From positions 7,651,806 through 7,715,805 of the forward strand of contig OU696573.1 of the NCBI GenBank assembly GCA_916048095.2: a stretch of 64,000 nt of DNA, read 5' to 3'. A program made the position numbers and the translations under genes. Numbering within the stretch: the first letter of the stretch is position 1; each line of letters opens with the position of its first letter. A model generated the notes under the pieces. That model was not told the origin of the DNA, searched no databases, and saw only the letters and a program-made list of their open reading frames with translations. Positions 41,688 to 56,480 of the stretch are shown here, in pieces. This stretch comes from Sacculina carcini. Lineage: Eukaryota; Arthropoda; Thecostraca; Sacculinidae.

Positions 41688-44600
41688 TCTATATATATAA
41701 AAGAGATCCTCTGTGTGTCTGTCTGTGTGTGTGTGTGTGTGTGTGTTCGACCCTCCTTGGTCCATTTTCTATCAGCTATTATTCGGCCACCACTCAGCCT
41801 ACCCGCTAACAATTTATACCATCACGTTGGAAATTTTCTTGTCTACACTTTAGATTAAATTTTAAATTTCAAAAATGAAATCAAAAAAAGTTATAGCGGT
41901 GAAAAGACAAAATGAACCCTGAAAAATGCGAAAATTGTGGTCAATGCTCTGCCATCTACTCCTCATAAACCAGAAATGGTACAGCCAAACAGATTATACC
42001 ACTGTGTAGAGAATTTTCTGTTCTACAAGATAGGTTATAATTCATATCCGAAAATAGAACATAAAAGATGTAAACATGACAAAATTTCAATCTATATTCA
42101 AAATTATATTCATACTCCACGCGTCCGATTTTCTATACTTTTTTCTCTATGTATCAAAAACTAATTATCACACAACTAAATAAATAATACCATCATGCTG
42201 GGAATTTTGTTTGCTACAACACGGTATAATTTTTAATTTTCCAAAGTGTATTAAAAAAAAGTTACGGCGGTGTGAAGTCAAAATGACAAAGTCAAAAATG
42301 CAAAATTAGCACTGGAAACCGTGAATGTTTTGGTAAATATTCCCCTATCTATTCCTCATAAACCAGCAATGGTACAGCTATAAAAATTATACTATTGTGT
42401 AGATAATTTTGTGTTCTACAAGAAAAGTTATAATTTATACCCACAAATGATACAAAAAATGTGTAAAATTGGCAAAATTTTCAAATACATCCAAAATTAC
42501 ACTTGATCACCGGGCGCCTAAATTAATTCATTTTTCTACCTATTTCGCAGGAACTATTTGTCACACATTAAAATAAATTATATCATCGTGCTGGAAATTG
42601 TATTTTTTTAAATGCGGTATAATTCTTAATTTTCCAAAGTGTATCTGAAGGAAGTGACGGCGGTGTAAAGTCAAAAGGACATATTGCCAATTTGACAGCT
42701 ATTATGCGCACTTGCGATTACACAGGAATATACTACTGTGTAGAGAATTTTGTGTTCTACAAGAAAAGGTGTAATTTATACCCAAAAATGATACAAAAAA
42801 CGTGTAAAATTGGCAAAATTCTCAAATACATCCAAAATTACACTTGAACACCGGGTGACTACAATTTATTCATTTTTATACCCATTTCTCAGGAACTATT
42901 TGTCATACATTAAAATTAATTATACCATCGTGCTAGAAATTTTGTTTCCTACAGTACGGTATAATTATTAATTTTCCAAAGTGTATCTGAAGGAAGTTAC
43001 GGCGGTGTAAAGTCAAAATGTCATGTTGCCAATTTGACAGCTATTATGCGTACTTGCGATTACACATGAATATACACTGATTAAATTTAACTGAAGTCCA
43101 ATCACAATTTACGCACTTGCGATTACACAGGAATATACTACTGTGTAGAGAATTTTATGTTCTACAAGATAAGCTATAATTTATACCCACAAATGATACA
43201 AAAAACGTGTAAAATTGGCAAAATTCTCAAATACATCCAAAATTACACTTGAACACCGGGCGACTAAAATTAATTCATTTTTCTACTATTTCTCAGTAAC
43301 TATTTGTTACACATAAAAATAAATTATACCATCGTTCTAGAAATCTTTTCTTCTACAATACGGTATAATTTGTAATTTTCCAAAGGGTATCTGAAGGAAG
43401 TTACGGCGGTGTAAAGTCAAAAGGACATATTGCCAATTTGACAGCTATTATGCGCACTTGCGATTACACAGGAATATACACCGATTAAATTTCACTGAAG
43501 CCCAATCACAATTAAGAATGCATCATATTATCTCCAAGCATGGATGGTGTGGTTTTATTGCGTACAGTTTAATTAATGCTACACTCTACTGAATATAAAG
43601 GCTTTATTGTCCTCAATAACGTTCCGCACGACGGGCGGGTAAAATGCTATTGGGAACAAAGTATACTACTGAATTTAACTGTGTAATTTAATTGGTTTAA
43701 TTTCAAGTTGCATAAGCATAAGTTGCATAAGGATATGGGTTGCAATATCATGTAATGCCAACTTATGCTGTTTTAGCGGAAGCATTAACCTGGAATTATA
43801 GAGATGACAGAAGGTTGCATTGTTTTGATAGTGTTGTGGAAAAACATGTTTTCTAAATTGAATCATAAATTTCACATTTAGACTTTTAGATTAGCTATAA
43901 CTTTCCTGTGGGTTTGTTTTTCTTTTTCAATTTGCACTAATTTTTTTATGAATTGAATATTAATTATATTTTATGAACTGTTCCGCACGACGGGCGAATT
44001 AAATGTATCTATAAAGAGTGGGTTTAAATGATAGCGAGGTATATGATATTTTGCTAGCAGTAAATATTCTAGCGATAAAAGTAGAATAGCTCTTAAGCAA
44101 ATGATTTTGGAGAATGATGTGAACCTTTAAATATATTTTGCGATCTGATGATATATGTATTAGGAATAATACGTAGCAGAATATAGATTGCATAATATAA
44201 TATCGGCTGTAATATCAAGGGCTGCATTATCGATGTAATCCAAAAAATAACAACTGTATGAATATGATGCATTAGTGGAAGCATTAACCGGGAATTATGA
44301 GATAATATGATAATGGTGTAAAATTATATCGCATTATGCAACAAATGTGAATTTAGCTACCTTACAGTTTGGTCCCGATACTATATTGGCGGGTTGAGAG
44401 AAAAGTATTGGTGGGCCGCGTGTTTGGGACCCCTGGGGTAGATAATCTCAGTCTTCTGATTACAAATTATGATCGCATCAGTATATTTTGTGATCACAAA
44501 CTAATAAGTTAAATCACCTCAGACTAGGCTGAGAGCGGTCAAGATTGAATGGTTGGGTTGGGTTGGGTTTGGTAGGTTTGACTCAGGTTATATTGGGTTT

Positions 44601-45386
44601 TAATGATAGCGGAAAATATATAAATTTTAACAATAAATATTATAGCGGTAAAAGTGAAATAGTACTTAAGCAAATGATATTGGGGAATGATGTTAAGTAA
44701 TAAATATAGTTTGGAAACAGTCTGATGAAAAGATTTCATCATCTTTCATTGTTTGTTTCGTGTTTGTGTTCTGAATTATACCACACGACGGGCAGATTTA
44801 TATATCAGGCGGGTTGAGGGATAATATTTGTCAAAATAAGAACAAAAATATTCACATTTAGACTTTTCTATTGGTTAAGATATTTATAGGTTACATTTTT
44901 TGCTTTTCAATTTGTATTCATTATATTTTATGGATTTGATATGAATTTTATTGTATGAATTGTTCCGCACGACGGGTGGGTTTAAAAAAGTGTTTTTAGA
45001 TCATTTTTTCAAATGATTCATTTAAAAAAAGTTTTTTTTTTATAAATAAAAATGTTCCGCGGGCAGCAACTATAGACAATAGAACGTTCAATTTACCCTG
45101 TAGAATTAATCCATACACAAAACCAATGGATTTGACTTCAAGATGCAGAACGGATCGTGTTCGAGTTCTGAATTATTCAGCACGACGGGCGGGTTTAAAA
45201 ATGACTCAGGCGGACTGAGGGGAAATATTGTGTCGAAATAAAAATAATTAAACTTATAATTTTCAATTGATTAATATTTTTATGAGTGTACCCTATTTCA
45301 TTTTTATTTTTCCATATTTTTTATGAATTGAATATGAATTTTACGTTATGAATTGCTCCGCACAACGGGCGGGTTTTAATGCTATA
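41688..45386 (+). mobile_element. Array unit A1 (3,699 bp)
   Basis: Starts TCTATATATATAAAAG, followed by (TG)n, and ends with hairpin, GGGTTTTAATGCTAT. The left half is five diverged direct sub-repeats of about 345-405 bp (starting near 41816, 42188, 42579, 42924, 43327). The right half holds hairpin motifs at about 43621, 43980, 44783, 44964, 45178 and 45357. It carries no protein domain, so it is a non-autonomous unit if it is a Helitron. Confidence 0.8.
41816..43500 (+). repeat. Five internal sub-repeats of unit A1 (model for all A units)
   Basis: Each sub-repeat contains a TAYCATCRTGCTGGAAAT-type start, a CGGTATAAT...AATTTTCCAAAG block, GGCGGTG(T/A)AAAG, and GTGTAGA(G/T)AATTTT(G/C)TGTTCTACAAG. 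Spacings 372, 391, 345 and 403 bp. Confidence 0.85.
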
Positions 45387-48300
45387 TCTATATATATAAA
45401 AGAGATCCTCTGTGTGTCTGTCTGTGTGTGTGTGTGTGTGTGTGTTCGACCCTCCTTGGTCCATTTTCTATCAGCTATTATTCGGCCACCACTCAGCCTA
45501 CCCGCTAACAATTTATACCATCACGTTGGAAATTTTCTTGTCTACACTTTAGATTAAATTTTAAATTTCAAAAATGAAATCAAAAAAAGTTATAGCGGTG
45601 AAAAGACAAAATGAACCCTGAAAAATGCGAAAATTGTGGTCAATGCTCTGCCATCTACTCCTCATAAACCAGAAATGGTACAGCCAAACAGATTATACCA
45701 CTGTGTAGAGAATTTTCTGTTCTACAAGATAGGTTATAATTCATATCCAAAAATAGAACATAAAAGATGTAAACATGACAAAATTTCAATCTATATTCAA
45801 AATTATATTCATACTCCACGCGTCCGATTTTCTATACTTTTTTCTCTATGTATCAAAAACTAATTATCACACAACTAAATAAATAATACCATCATGCTGG
45901 GAATTTCGTTTGCTACAACACGGTATAATTTTTAATTTTCCAAAGTGTATTAAAAAAAAGTTACGGCGGTGTGAAGTCAAAATGACAAAGTCAAAAATGC
46001 AAAATTAGCACTGGAAACCGTGAATGTTTTGGTAAATATTCCCCTATCTATTCCTCATAAACCAGCAATGGTACAGCTATAAAAATTATACTATTGTGTA
46101 GATAATTTTGTGTTCTACAAGAAAAGTTATAATTTATACCCGCAAATGATACAAAAAATGTGTAAAATTGGCAAAATTTTCAAATACATCCAAAATTACA
46201 CTTGATCACCGGGCGCCTAAATTAATTCATTTTTCTACCTATTTCGCAGGAACTATTTGTCACACATTAAAATAAATTATATCATCGTGCTGGAAATTGT
46301 ATTTTTTTAAATGCGGTATAATTCTTAATTTTCCAAAGTGTATCTGAAGGAAGTGACGGCGGTGTAAAGTCAAAAGGACATATTGCCAATTTGACAGCTA
46401 TTATGCGCACTTGCGATTACACAGGAATATACTACTGTGTAGAGAATTTTGTGTTCTACAAGAAAAGGTGTAATTTATACCCAAAAATGATACAAAAAAC
46501 GTGTAAAATTGGCAAAATTCTCAAATACATCCAAAATTACACTTGAACACCGGGTGACTACAATTTATTCATTTTTATACCCATTTCTCAGGAACTATTT
46601 GTCATACATTAAAATTAATTATACCATCGTGCTAGAAATTTTGTTTCCTACAGTACGGTATAATTATTAATTTTCCAAAGTGTATCTGAAGGAAGTTACG
46701 GCGGTGTAAAGTCAAAATGTCATGTTGCCAATTTGACAGCTATTATGCGTACTTGCGATTACACATGAATATACACTGATTAAATTTCACTGAAGTCCAA
46801 TCACAATTTACGCACTTGCGATTACACAGGAATATACTACTGTGTAGAGAATTTTATGTTCTACAAGATAAGCTATAATTTATACCCACAAATGATACAA
46901 AAAACGTGTAAAATTGGCAAAATTCTCAAATACATCCAAAATTACACTTGAACACCGGGCGACTAAAATTAATTCATTTTTCTACTATTTCTCAGTAACT
47001 ATTTGTTACACATAAAAATAAATTATACCATCGTTCTAGAAATCTTTTCTTCTACAATACGGTATAATTTGTAATTTTCCAAAGGGTATCTGAAGGAAGT
47101 TACGGCGGTGTAAAGTCAAAAGGACATATTGCCAATTTGACAGCTATTATGCGCACTTGCGATTACACAGGAATATACACCGATTAAATTTCACTGAAGC
47201 CCAATCACAATTAAGAATGCATCATATTATCTCCAAGCATGGATGGTGTGGTTTTATTGCGTACAGTTTAATTAATGCTACACTCTACTGAATATAAAGG
47301 CTTTATTGTCCTCAATAACGTTCCGCACGACGGGCGGGTAAAATGCTATTGGGAACAAAGTAAACTACTGAATTTAACTGTGTAATTTAATTGGTTTAAT
47401 TTCAAGTTGCATAAGCATAAGTTGCATAAGGATATGGGTTGCAATATCATGTAATGCCAACTTATGCTGTTTTAGCGGAAGCATTAACCTGGAATTATAG
47501 AGATGACAGAAGGTTGCATTGTTTTGATAGTGTTGTGGAAAAACATGTTTTCTAAATTGAATCATAAATTTCACATTTAGACTTTTAGATTAGCTATAAC
47601 TTTCCTGTGGGTTTGTTTTTCTTTTTCAATTTGCACTAATTTTTTTATGAATTGAATATTAATTATATTTAATGAACTGTTCCGCACGACGGGCGAATTA
47701 AATGTATCTATAAAGAGTGGGTTTAAATGATAGCGAGGTATATGATATTTTGCTAGCAGTAAATATTCTAGCGATAAAAGTAGAATAGCTCTTAAGCAAA
47801 TGATTTTGGAGAATGATGTGAACCTTTAAATATATTTTGCGATCTGATGATATATGTATTAGGAATAATACGTAGCAGAATATAGATTGCATAATATAAT
47901 ATCGGCTGTAATATCAAGGGCTGCATTATCGATGTAATCCAAAAAATAACAACTGTATGAATATGATGCATTAGTGGAAGCATTAACCGGGAATTATGAG
48001 ATAATATGATAATGGTGTAAAATTATATCGCATTATGCGACAAATGTGAATTTAGCTACCTTACAGTTTGGTCCCGATACTATATTGGCGGGTTGAGAGA
48101 AAAGTATTGGTGGGCCGCGTGTTTGGGACCCCTGGGGTAGATAATCTCAGTCTTCTGATTACAAATTATGATCGCATCAGTATATTTTGTGATCACAAAC
48201 TAATAAGTTAAATCACCTCAGACTAGGCTGAGAGCGGTCAAGATTGAATGGTTGGGTTGGGTTGGGTTGGGTAGGTTTGACTCAGGTTATATTGGGTTTT

Positions 48301-49085
48301 AATGATAGCGGAAAATATATAAATTTTAACAATAAATATTATAGCGGTAAAAGTGAAATAGTACTTAAGCAAATGATATTGGGGAATGATGTTAAGTAAT
48401 AAATATAGTTTGGAAACAGTCTGATGAAAAGATTTCATCATCTTTCATTGTTTGTTTCGTGTTTGTGTTCTGAATTATACCACACGACGGGCAGATTTAT
48501 ATATCAGGCGGGTTGAGGGATAATATTTGTCAAAATAAGAACAAAAATATTCACATTTAGACTTTTCTATTGGTTAAGATATTTATAGGTTACATTTTTT
48601 GCTTTTCAATTTGTATTCATTATATTTTATGGATTTGATATGAATTTTATTGTATGAATTGTTCCGCACGACGGGTGGGTTTAAAAAAGTGTTTTTAGAT
48701 CATTTTTTCAAATGATTCATTTAAAAAAAGTTTTTTTTTTATAAATAAAAATGTTCCGCGGGCAGCAACTATAGACAATAGAACGTTCAATTTACCCTGT
48801 AGAATTAATCCATACACAAAACCAATGGATTTGACTTCAAGATGCAGAACGGATCGTGTTCGAGTTCTGAATTATTCAGCACGACGGGCGGGTTTAAAAA
48901 TGACTCAGGCGGACTGAGGGGAAATATTGTGTCGAAATAAAAATAATTAAACTTATAATTTTCAATTGATTAATATTTTTATGAGTGTACCCTATTTCAT
49001 TTTTATTTTTCCATATTTTTTATGAATTGAATATGAATTTTACGTTATGAATTGCTCCGCACAACGGGCGGGTTTTAATGCTATA
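45387..49085 (+). mobile_element. Array unit A2 (3,699 bp)
   Basis: Nearly identical to A1, with scattered single-base differences. Contains four GGGTT units near 48250 (A1 has three). Confidence 0.8.
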
Positions 49086-52000
49086 TCTATATATATAAAA
49101 GAGATCCTCTGTGTGTCTGTCTGTCTGTGTGTGTGTGTGTGTGTTCGACCCTCCTTGGTCCATTTTCTATCAGCTATTATTCGGCCACCACTCAGCCTAC
49201 CCGCTAACAATTTATACCATCACGTTGGAAATTTTCTTGTCTACACTTTAGATTAAATTTTAAATTTCAAAAATGAAATCAAAAAAAGTTATAGCGGTGA
49301 AAAGACAAAATGAACCCTGAAAAATGCGAAAATTGTGGTCAATGCTCTGCCATCTACTCCTCATAAACCAGAAATGGTACAGCCAAACAGATTATACCAC
49401 TGTGTAGAGAATTTTCTGTTCTACAAGATAGGTTATAATTCATATCCGAAAATAGAACATAAAAGATGTAAACATGACAAAATTTCAATCTATATTCAAA
49501 ATTATATTTATACTCCACGCGTCCGATTTTCTATACTTTTTTCTCTATGTATCAAAAACTAATTATCACACAACTAAATAAATAATACCATCATGCTGGG
49601 AATTTCGTTTGCTACAACACGGTATAATTTTTAATTTTCCAAAGTGTATTGAAAAAAAGTTACGGCGGTGTGAAGTCAAAATGACAAAGTCAAAAATGCA
49701 AAATTAGCACTGGAAACCGTGAATGTTTTGGTAAATATTCCCCTATCTATTCCTCATAAACCAGCAATGGTACAGCTATAAAAATTATACTATTGTGTAG
49801 ATAATTTTGTGTTCTACAAGAAAAGTTATAATTTATACCCACAAATGATACAAAAAATGTGTAAAATTGGCAAAATTGTCAAATACATCCAAAATTACAC
49901 TTGATCACCGGGCGCCTAAATTAATTCATTTTTCTACCTATTTCTCAGGAACTATTTGTCACACATTAAAATAAATTATATTATCGTGCTAGAAATTGTA
50001 TTTTTTAAAATGCGGTATAATTCTTAATTTTCCAAAGTGTATCTGAAGGAAGTGACGGCGGTGTAAAGTCAAAAGGACATATTGCCAATTTGACAGCTAT
50101 TATGCGCACTTGCGATTACACAGGAATATACTACTGTGTAGAGAATTTTGTGTTCTACAAGAAAAGGTGTAATTTATACCCACAAATGATACAAAAAACG
50201 TGTAAAATTGGCAAAATTCTCAAATACATCCAAAATTACACTTGAACACCGGGTGACTACAATTTATTCATTTTTATACCCATTTCTCAGGAACTGTTTG
50301 TCATACATTAAAATTAATTATACCATCGTGCTAGAAATTTTGTTTTCTACAATACGGTATAATTTTTAATTTTCCAAAGTGTATCTGAAGGAAGTTACGG
50401 CGGTGTAAAGTCAAATTGTCATGTTGCCAATTTGACAGCTATTATGCGCACTTGCGATTACACATGAATATACACTGATTTAATTTCACTGAAGTCCAAT
50501 CATAATTTACGCACTTGCGATTACACAGGAATATACTACTGTGTAGATAATTTTGTGTTCTACAAGATAAGCTATAATTTATACCCACAAATGATACAAA
50601 AAACGTGTAAAATTGGCAAAATTCTCAAATACATCCAAAATTTCACTTGAACACCGGCCGAATAAAATTAATTAATTTTTCTACTATTTCTCAGTAACTA
50701 TTTGTTAAACATAAAAATAAATTATACCATCGTGCTAGAAATTTTGTTTTCTACAATACGCTATAATTCTTAATTTTCCAAAGGGTATCTGAAGGAAGTT
50801 ACGGCGGTGTAAAGTCAAAAGGACATATTGCCAATTTGACAGCTATTATGCGCACTTGCGATTACACAGGAATATACACCGATTAAATTTCACTGAAGCC
50901 CAATCACAATTAAGAATGCATCATATTATCTCCAAGCATGGATGGTGTGGTTTTATTGCGTACAGTTTAATTAATGCTACAATATACTGAATATAAAGGC
51001 TTTATTGTCCTCAATAACGTTCCGCACGACGGGCGGGTAAAATGCTATTGGGAACAAAGTAAACTACTGAATTTAACTGTGTAATTTAATTGGTTTAATT
51101 TCAAGTTGCATAAGCATAAGTTGCATAAGGATATGGGTTGCAATATCATGTAATGCCAACTTATGCTGTTTTAGCGGAAGCATTAACCTGGAATTATAGA
51201 GATGACAGAAGGTTGCATTGTTTTGATAGTGTTGTGGAAAAACATGTTTTCTAAATTGAAACATAAATTTCACATTTAGACTTTTAGATTAGCTATAACT
51301 TTCCTGTGGGTTTGTTTTTCTTTTTCAATTTGCACTAATTTTTTTATGAATTGAATATTAATTATATTTAATGAACTGTTCCGCACGACGGGCGAATTAA
51401 ATGTATCTATAAAGAGTGGGTTTAAATGATAGCGAGCTATATGATATTTTGCTAGCAGTAAATATTCTAGCGATAAAAGTAGAATAGCTCTTAAGCAAAT
51501 GATTTTGGAGAATGATGTGAACCTTTAAATATATTTTGCGATCTGATGATATATGTATTAGGAATAATACGTAGCAGAATATAGATTGCATAATATAATA
51601 TCGGCTGTAATATCAAGGGCTGCATTATCGATGTAATCCAAAAAATAACAACTGTATGAATATGATGCATTAGTGGAAGCATTAACCGGGAATTATGAGA
51701 TAATATGATAATGGTGTAAAATTATATCGCATTATGCGACAAATGTGAATTTAGCTACCTTACAGTTTGGTCCCGATACTATATTGGCGGGTTGAGAGAA
51801 AAGTATTGGTGGGCCGCGTGTTTGGGACCCCTGGGGTAGATAATCTCAGTCTTCTGATTACAAATTATGATCGCATCAGTATATTTTGTGATCACAAACT
51901 AATAAGTTAAATCACCTCAGACTAGGCTGAGAGCGGTCAAGATTGAATGGTTGGGTTGGGTTGGGTTGGGTAGGTTTGACTCAGGTTATATTGGGTTTTA

Positions 52001-52784
52001 ATGATAGCGGAAAATATATAAATTTTAACAATAAATATTATAGCGGTAAAAGTGAAATAGTACTTAAGCAAATGATATTGGGGAATGATGTTAAGTAATA
52101 AATATAGTTTGGAAACAGTCTGATGAAAAGATTTCATCATCTTTCATTGTTTGTTTCGTGTTTGTGTTCTGAATTATACCACACGACGGGCAGATTTATA
52201 TATCAGGCGGGTTGAGGGATAATATTTGTCAAAATAAGAACAAAAATATTCACATTTAGACTTTTCTATTGGTTAAGATATTTATAGGTTACATTTTTTG
52301 CTTTTCAATTTGTATTCATTATATTTTATGGATTTGATATGAATTTTATTGTATGAATTGTTCCGCACGACGGGTGGGTTTAAAAAAGTGTTTTTAGATC
52401 ATTTTTTCAAATGATTCATTTAAAAAAAGTTTTTTTTTTATAAATAAAAATGTTCCGCGGGCAGCAACTATAGACAATAGAACGTTCAATTTACCCTGTA
52501 GAATTAATCCATACACAAAACCAATGGATTTGACTTCAAGATGCAGAACGGATCGTGTTCGAGTTCTGAATTATTCAGCACGACGGGCGGGTTTAAAAAT
52601 GACTCAGGCGGACTGAGGGGAAATATTGTGTCGAAATAAAAATAATTAAACTTATAATTTTCAATTGATTAATATTTTTATGAGTGTACCCTATTTCATT
52701 TTTATTTTTCCATATTTTTTATGAATTGAATATGAATTTTACGTTATGAATTGCTCCGCACAACGGGCGGGTTTTAATGCTATA
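49086..52784 (+). mobile_element. Array unit A3 (3,699 bp)
   Basis: Same start and end as A1 and A2. Differs at the 5' microsatellite (CTGTCTGTCTGTG) and in the third to fifth sub-repeats, where more substitutions cluster (about 49980-50770). Confidence 0.8.
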
Positions 52785-52816
52785 TCTATATATATAAAAG
52801 AGATCCTCTGTGTGTC

Positions 52817-52847
<31 letters not shown>

Positions 52848-55800
52848 TCGACCCTCCTTGGTCCATTTTCTATCAGCTATTATTCGGCCACCACTCAGCC
52901 TACCCGCTAACAATTTATACCATCACGTTGGAAATTTTCTTGTCTACACTTTAGATTAAATTTTAAATTTCAAAAATGAAATCAAAAAAAGTTATAGCGG
53001 TGAAAAGACAAAATGAACCCTGAAAAATGCGAAAATTGTGGTCAATGCTCTGCCATCTACTCCTCATAAACCAGAAATGGTACAGCCAAACAGATTATAC
53101 CACTGTGTAGAGAATTTTCTGTTCTACAAGATAGGTTATAATTCATATCCGAAAATAGAACATAAAAGATGTAAACATGACAAAATTTCAATCTATATTC
53201 AAAATTATATTTATACTCCACGCGTCCGATTTTCTATACTTTTTTCTCTATGTATCAAAAACTAATTATCACACAACTAAATAAATAATACCATCATGCT
53301 GGGAATTTTGTTTGCTACAACACGGTATAATTTTTAATTTTCCAAAGTGTATTGAAAAAAAGTTACGGCGGTGTGAAGTCAAAATGACAAAGTCAAAAAT
53401 GCAAAATTAGCACTGGAAACCGTGAATGTTTTGGTAAATATTCCCCTATCTATTCCTCATAAACCAGCAATGGTACAGCTATAAAAATTATACTATTGTG
53501 TAGATAATTTTGTGTTCTACAAGAAAAGTTATAATTTATACCCACAAATGATACAAAAAATGTGTAAAATTGGCAAAATTGTCAAATACATCCAAAATTA
53601 CACTTGATCACCGGGCGCCTAAATTAATTCATTTTTCTACCTATTTCTCAGGAACTATTTGTCACACATTAAAATAAATTATATCATCGTGCTGGAAATT
53701 GTATTTTTTAAAATGCGGTATAATTCTTAATTTTCCAAAGTGTATCTGAAGGAAGTGACGGCGGTGTAAAGTCAAAAGGACATATTGCCAATTTGACAGC
53801 TATTATGCGCACTTGCGATTACACAGGAATATACTACTGTGTAGAGAATTTTGTGTTCTACAAGAAAAGGTGTAATTTATACCCACAAATGATACAAAAA
53901 ACGTGTAAAATTGGCAAAATTCTCAAATACATCCAAAATTACACTTGAACACCGGGTGACTACAATTTATTCATTTTTATACCCATTTCTCAGGAACTAT
54001 TTGTCATACATTAAAATTAATTATACCATCGTGCTAGAAATTTTGTTTCCTACAGTACGGTATAATTATTAATTTTCCAAAGTGTATCTGAAGGAAGTTA
54101 CGCCGGTGTAAAGTCAAAATGTCATGTTGCCAATTTGACAGCTATTATGCGTACTTGCGATTACACATGAATATACACTGATTAAATTTCACTGAAGTCC
54201 AATCACAATTTACGCACTTGCGATTACACAGGAATATACTACTGTGTAGAGAATTTTGTGTTCTACAAGATAAGCTATAATTTATACCCACAAATGATAC
54301 AAAAAACGTGTAAAATTGGCAAAATTCTCAAATACATCCAAAATTACACTTGAACACCGGGCGACTAAAATTAATTCATTTTTCTACTATTTCTCAGTAA
54401 CTATTTGTTACACATAAAAATAAATCATACCATCGTTCTAGAAATTTTTTCTTCTACAATACGGTATAATTTGTAATTTTCCAAAGGGTATCTGAAGGAA
54501 GTTACGGCGGTGTAAAGTCAAAAGGACATATTGCCAATTTGACAGCTATTATGCGCACTTGCGATTACACAGGAATATACACCGATTAAATTTCACTGAA
54601 GCCCAATCACAATTAAGAATGCATCATATTATCTCCAAGCATGGATGGTGTGGTTTTATTGCGTACAGTTTAATTAATGCTACACTCTACTGAATATAAA
54701 GGCTTTATTGTCCTCAATAACGTTCCGCACGACGGGCGGGTAAAATGCTATTGGGAACAAAGTAAACTACTGAATTTAACTGTGTAATTTAATTGGTTTA
54801 ATTTCAAGTTGCATAAGCATAAGTTGCATAAGGATATGGGTTGCAATATCATGTAATGCCAACTTATGCTGTTTTAGCGGAGGCATTAACCTGGAATTAT
54901 AGAGATGACAGAAGGTTGCATTGTTTTGATAGTGTTGTGGAAAAACATGTTTTCTAAATTGAAACATAAATTTCACATTTAGACTTTGAGATTAGCTATA
55001 ACTTTCCTTTGGGTTTGTTTTTCTTTTTAAATTTGCACTAATTTTTTTATGAATTGAATATTAATTATATTTTATGAACTGTTCCGCACGACGGGCGAAT
55101 TAAATGTATCTATAAAGAGTGGGTTTAAATGATAGCGAGGTATATGATATTTTGCTAGCAGTAAATATTCTAGCGATAAAAGTAGAATAGCTCTTAAGCA
55201 AATGATTTTGGAGAATGATGTGAACCTTTAAATATATTTTGCGATCTGATGATATATGTATTAGGAATAATACGTAGCAGAATATAGATTGCATAATATA
55301 ATATCGGCTGTAATATCAAGGGCTGTAATATCGGTGTAATCCAAAAAATAACAACTGTATGAATATGATGCATTAGTGGAAGCATTAACCGTGAATTATG
55401 AGATAATATTATAATGGTGTATAATTATATCGCAATATGCAACAAATGTGAATTTAGCTGCCTTACAGTTTGGTCCCGATACTATATTGGCGGGTTGAGA
55501 GAAAAGTATTGGTGGGCCGCGTGTTTGGGACCCCTGGGGTAGATAATCTCAGTCTTCTGATTACAAATTATGATCGCATCAGTATATTTTGTGATCACAA
55601 ACTAATAAGTTAAATCACCTCAGACTAGGCTGAGAGCGGTCAAGATTGAATGGTTGGGTTGGGTTGGGTAGGTTTGACTCAGGTTATATTGGGTTTTAAT
55701 GATAGCGGAAAATATATAAATTTTAACAATAAATATTATAGCGGTAAAAGTGAAATAGTACTTAAGCAAATGATATTGGGGAATGATGTTAAGTAATAAA

Positions 55801-56480
55801 TATAGTTTGGAAACAGTCTGATGAAAAGATTTCATCATCTTTCATTGTTTGTTTCGTGTTTGTGTTCTGAATTATACCACACGACGGGCAGATTTATATA
55901 TCAGGCGGGTTGAGGGATAATATTTGTCAAAATAAGAACAAAAATATTCACATTTAGACTTTTCTATTGGTTAAGATATTTATAGGTTACATTTTTTGCT
56001 TTTCAATTTGTATTCATTATATTTTATGGATTTGATATGAATTTTATTGTATGAATTGTTCCGCACGACGGGTGGGTTTAAAAAAGTGTTTTTAGATCAT
56101 TTTTTCAAATGGTTCATTTAAAAAAAGGTGTTTTTTTTTAAATAAAAATGTTCCGCGGGCAGCAACTATAGACAATAGAACGTTCAATTTACCCTGTAGA
56201 ATTAATCCATACACAAAACCAATGGATTTGACTTCAAGATGCAGAACGGATCGTGTTCGAGTTCTGAATTATTCAGCACGACGGGCGGGTTTAAAAATGA
56301 CTCAGGCGGACTGAGGGGAAATATTGTGTCGAAATAAAAATAATTAAACTTATAATTTTCAATTGATTAATATTTTTATGAGTGTACCCTATTTCATTTT
56401 TATTTTTCCATATTTTTTATGAATTGAATATGAATTTCATGTTATGAATTGCTCCGCACAACGGGCGGGTTTTAATGCTA
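52785..56480 (+). mobile_element. Array unit A4
   Basis: Same layout as A1 with a longer (TG)n at 52820-52847. Followed directly by two B units instead of another A unit. Confidence 0.8.

Noticed and set aside
41937..42164. A 75-codon ORF (MVNALPSTPHKP...) repeated in every A unit of the array at 41937, 45636, 49335, 53038, 57641 and 62253
   Set aside because: It sits in one diverged sub-repeat, shows no domain, and its conservation equals that of neighbouring non-coding bases, as expected for recent tandem copies. The same holds for the repeated 63- to 67-codon minus-strand frames near the hairpins.
44550..44580. Telomeric repeat
   Set aside because: The unit is TTGGG in only three or four copies and inside each array unit; it is not TTAGGG or another standard telomere repeat at a chromosome end.
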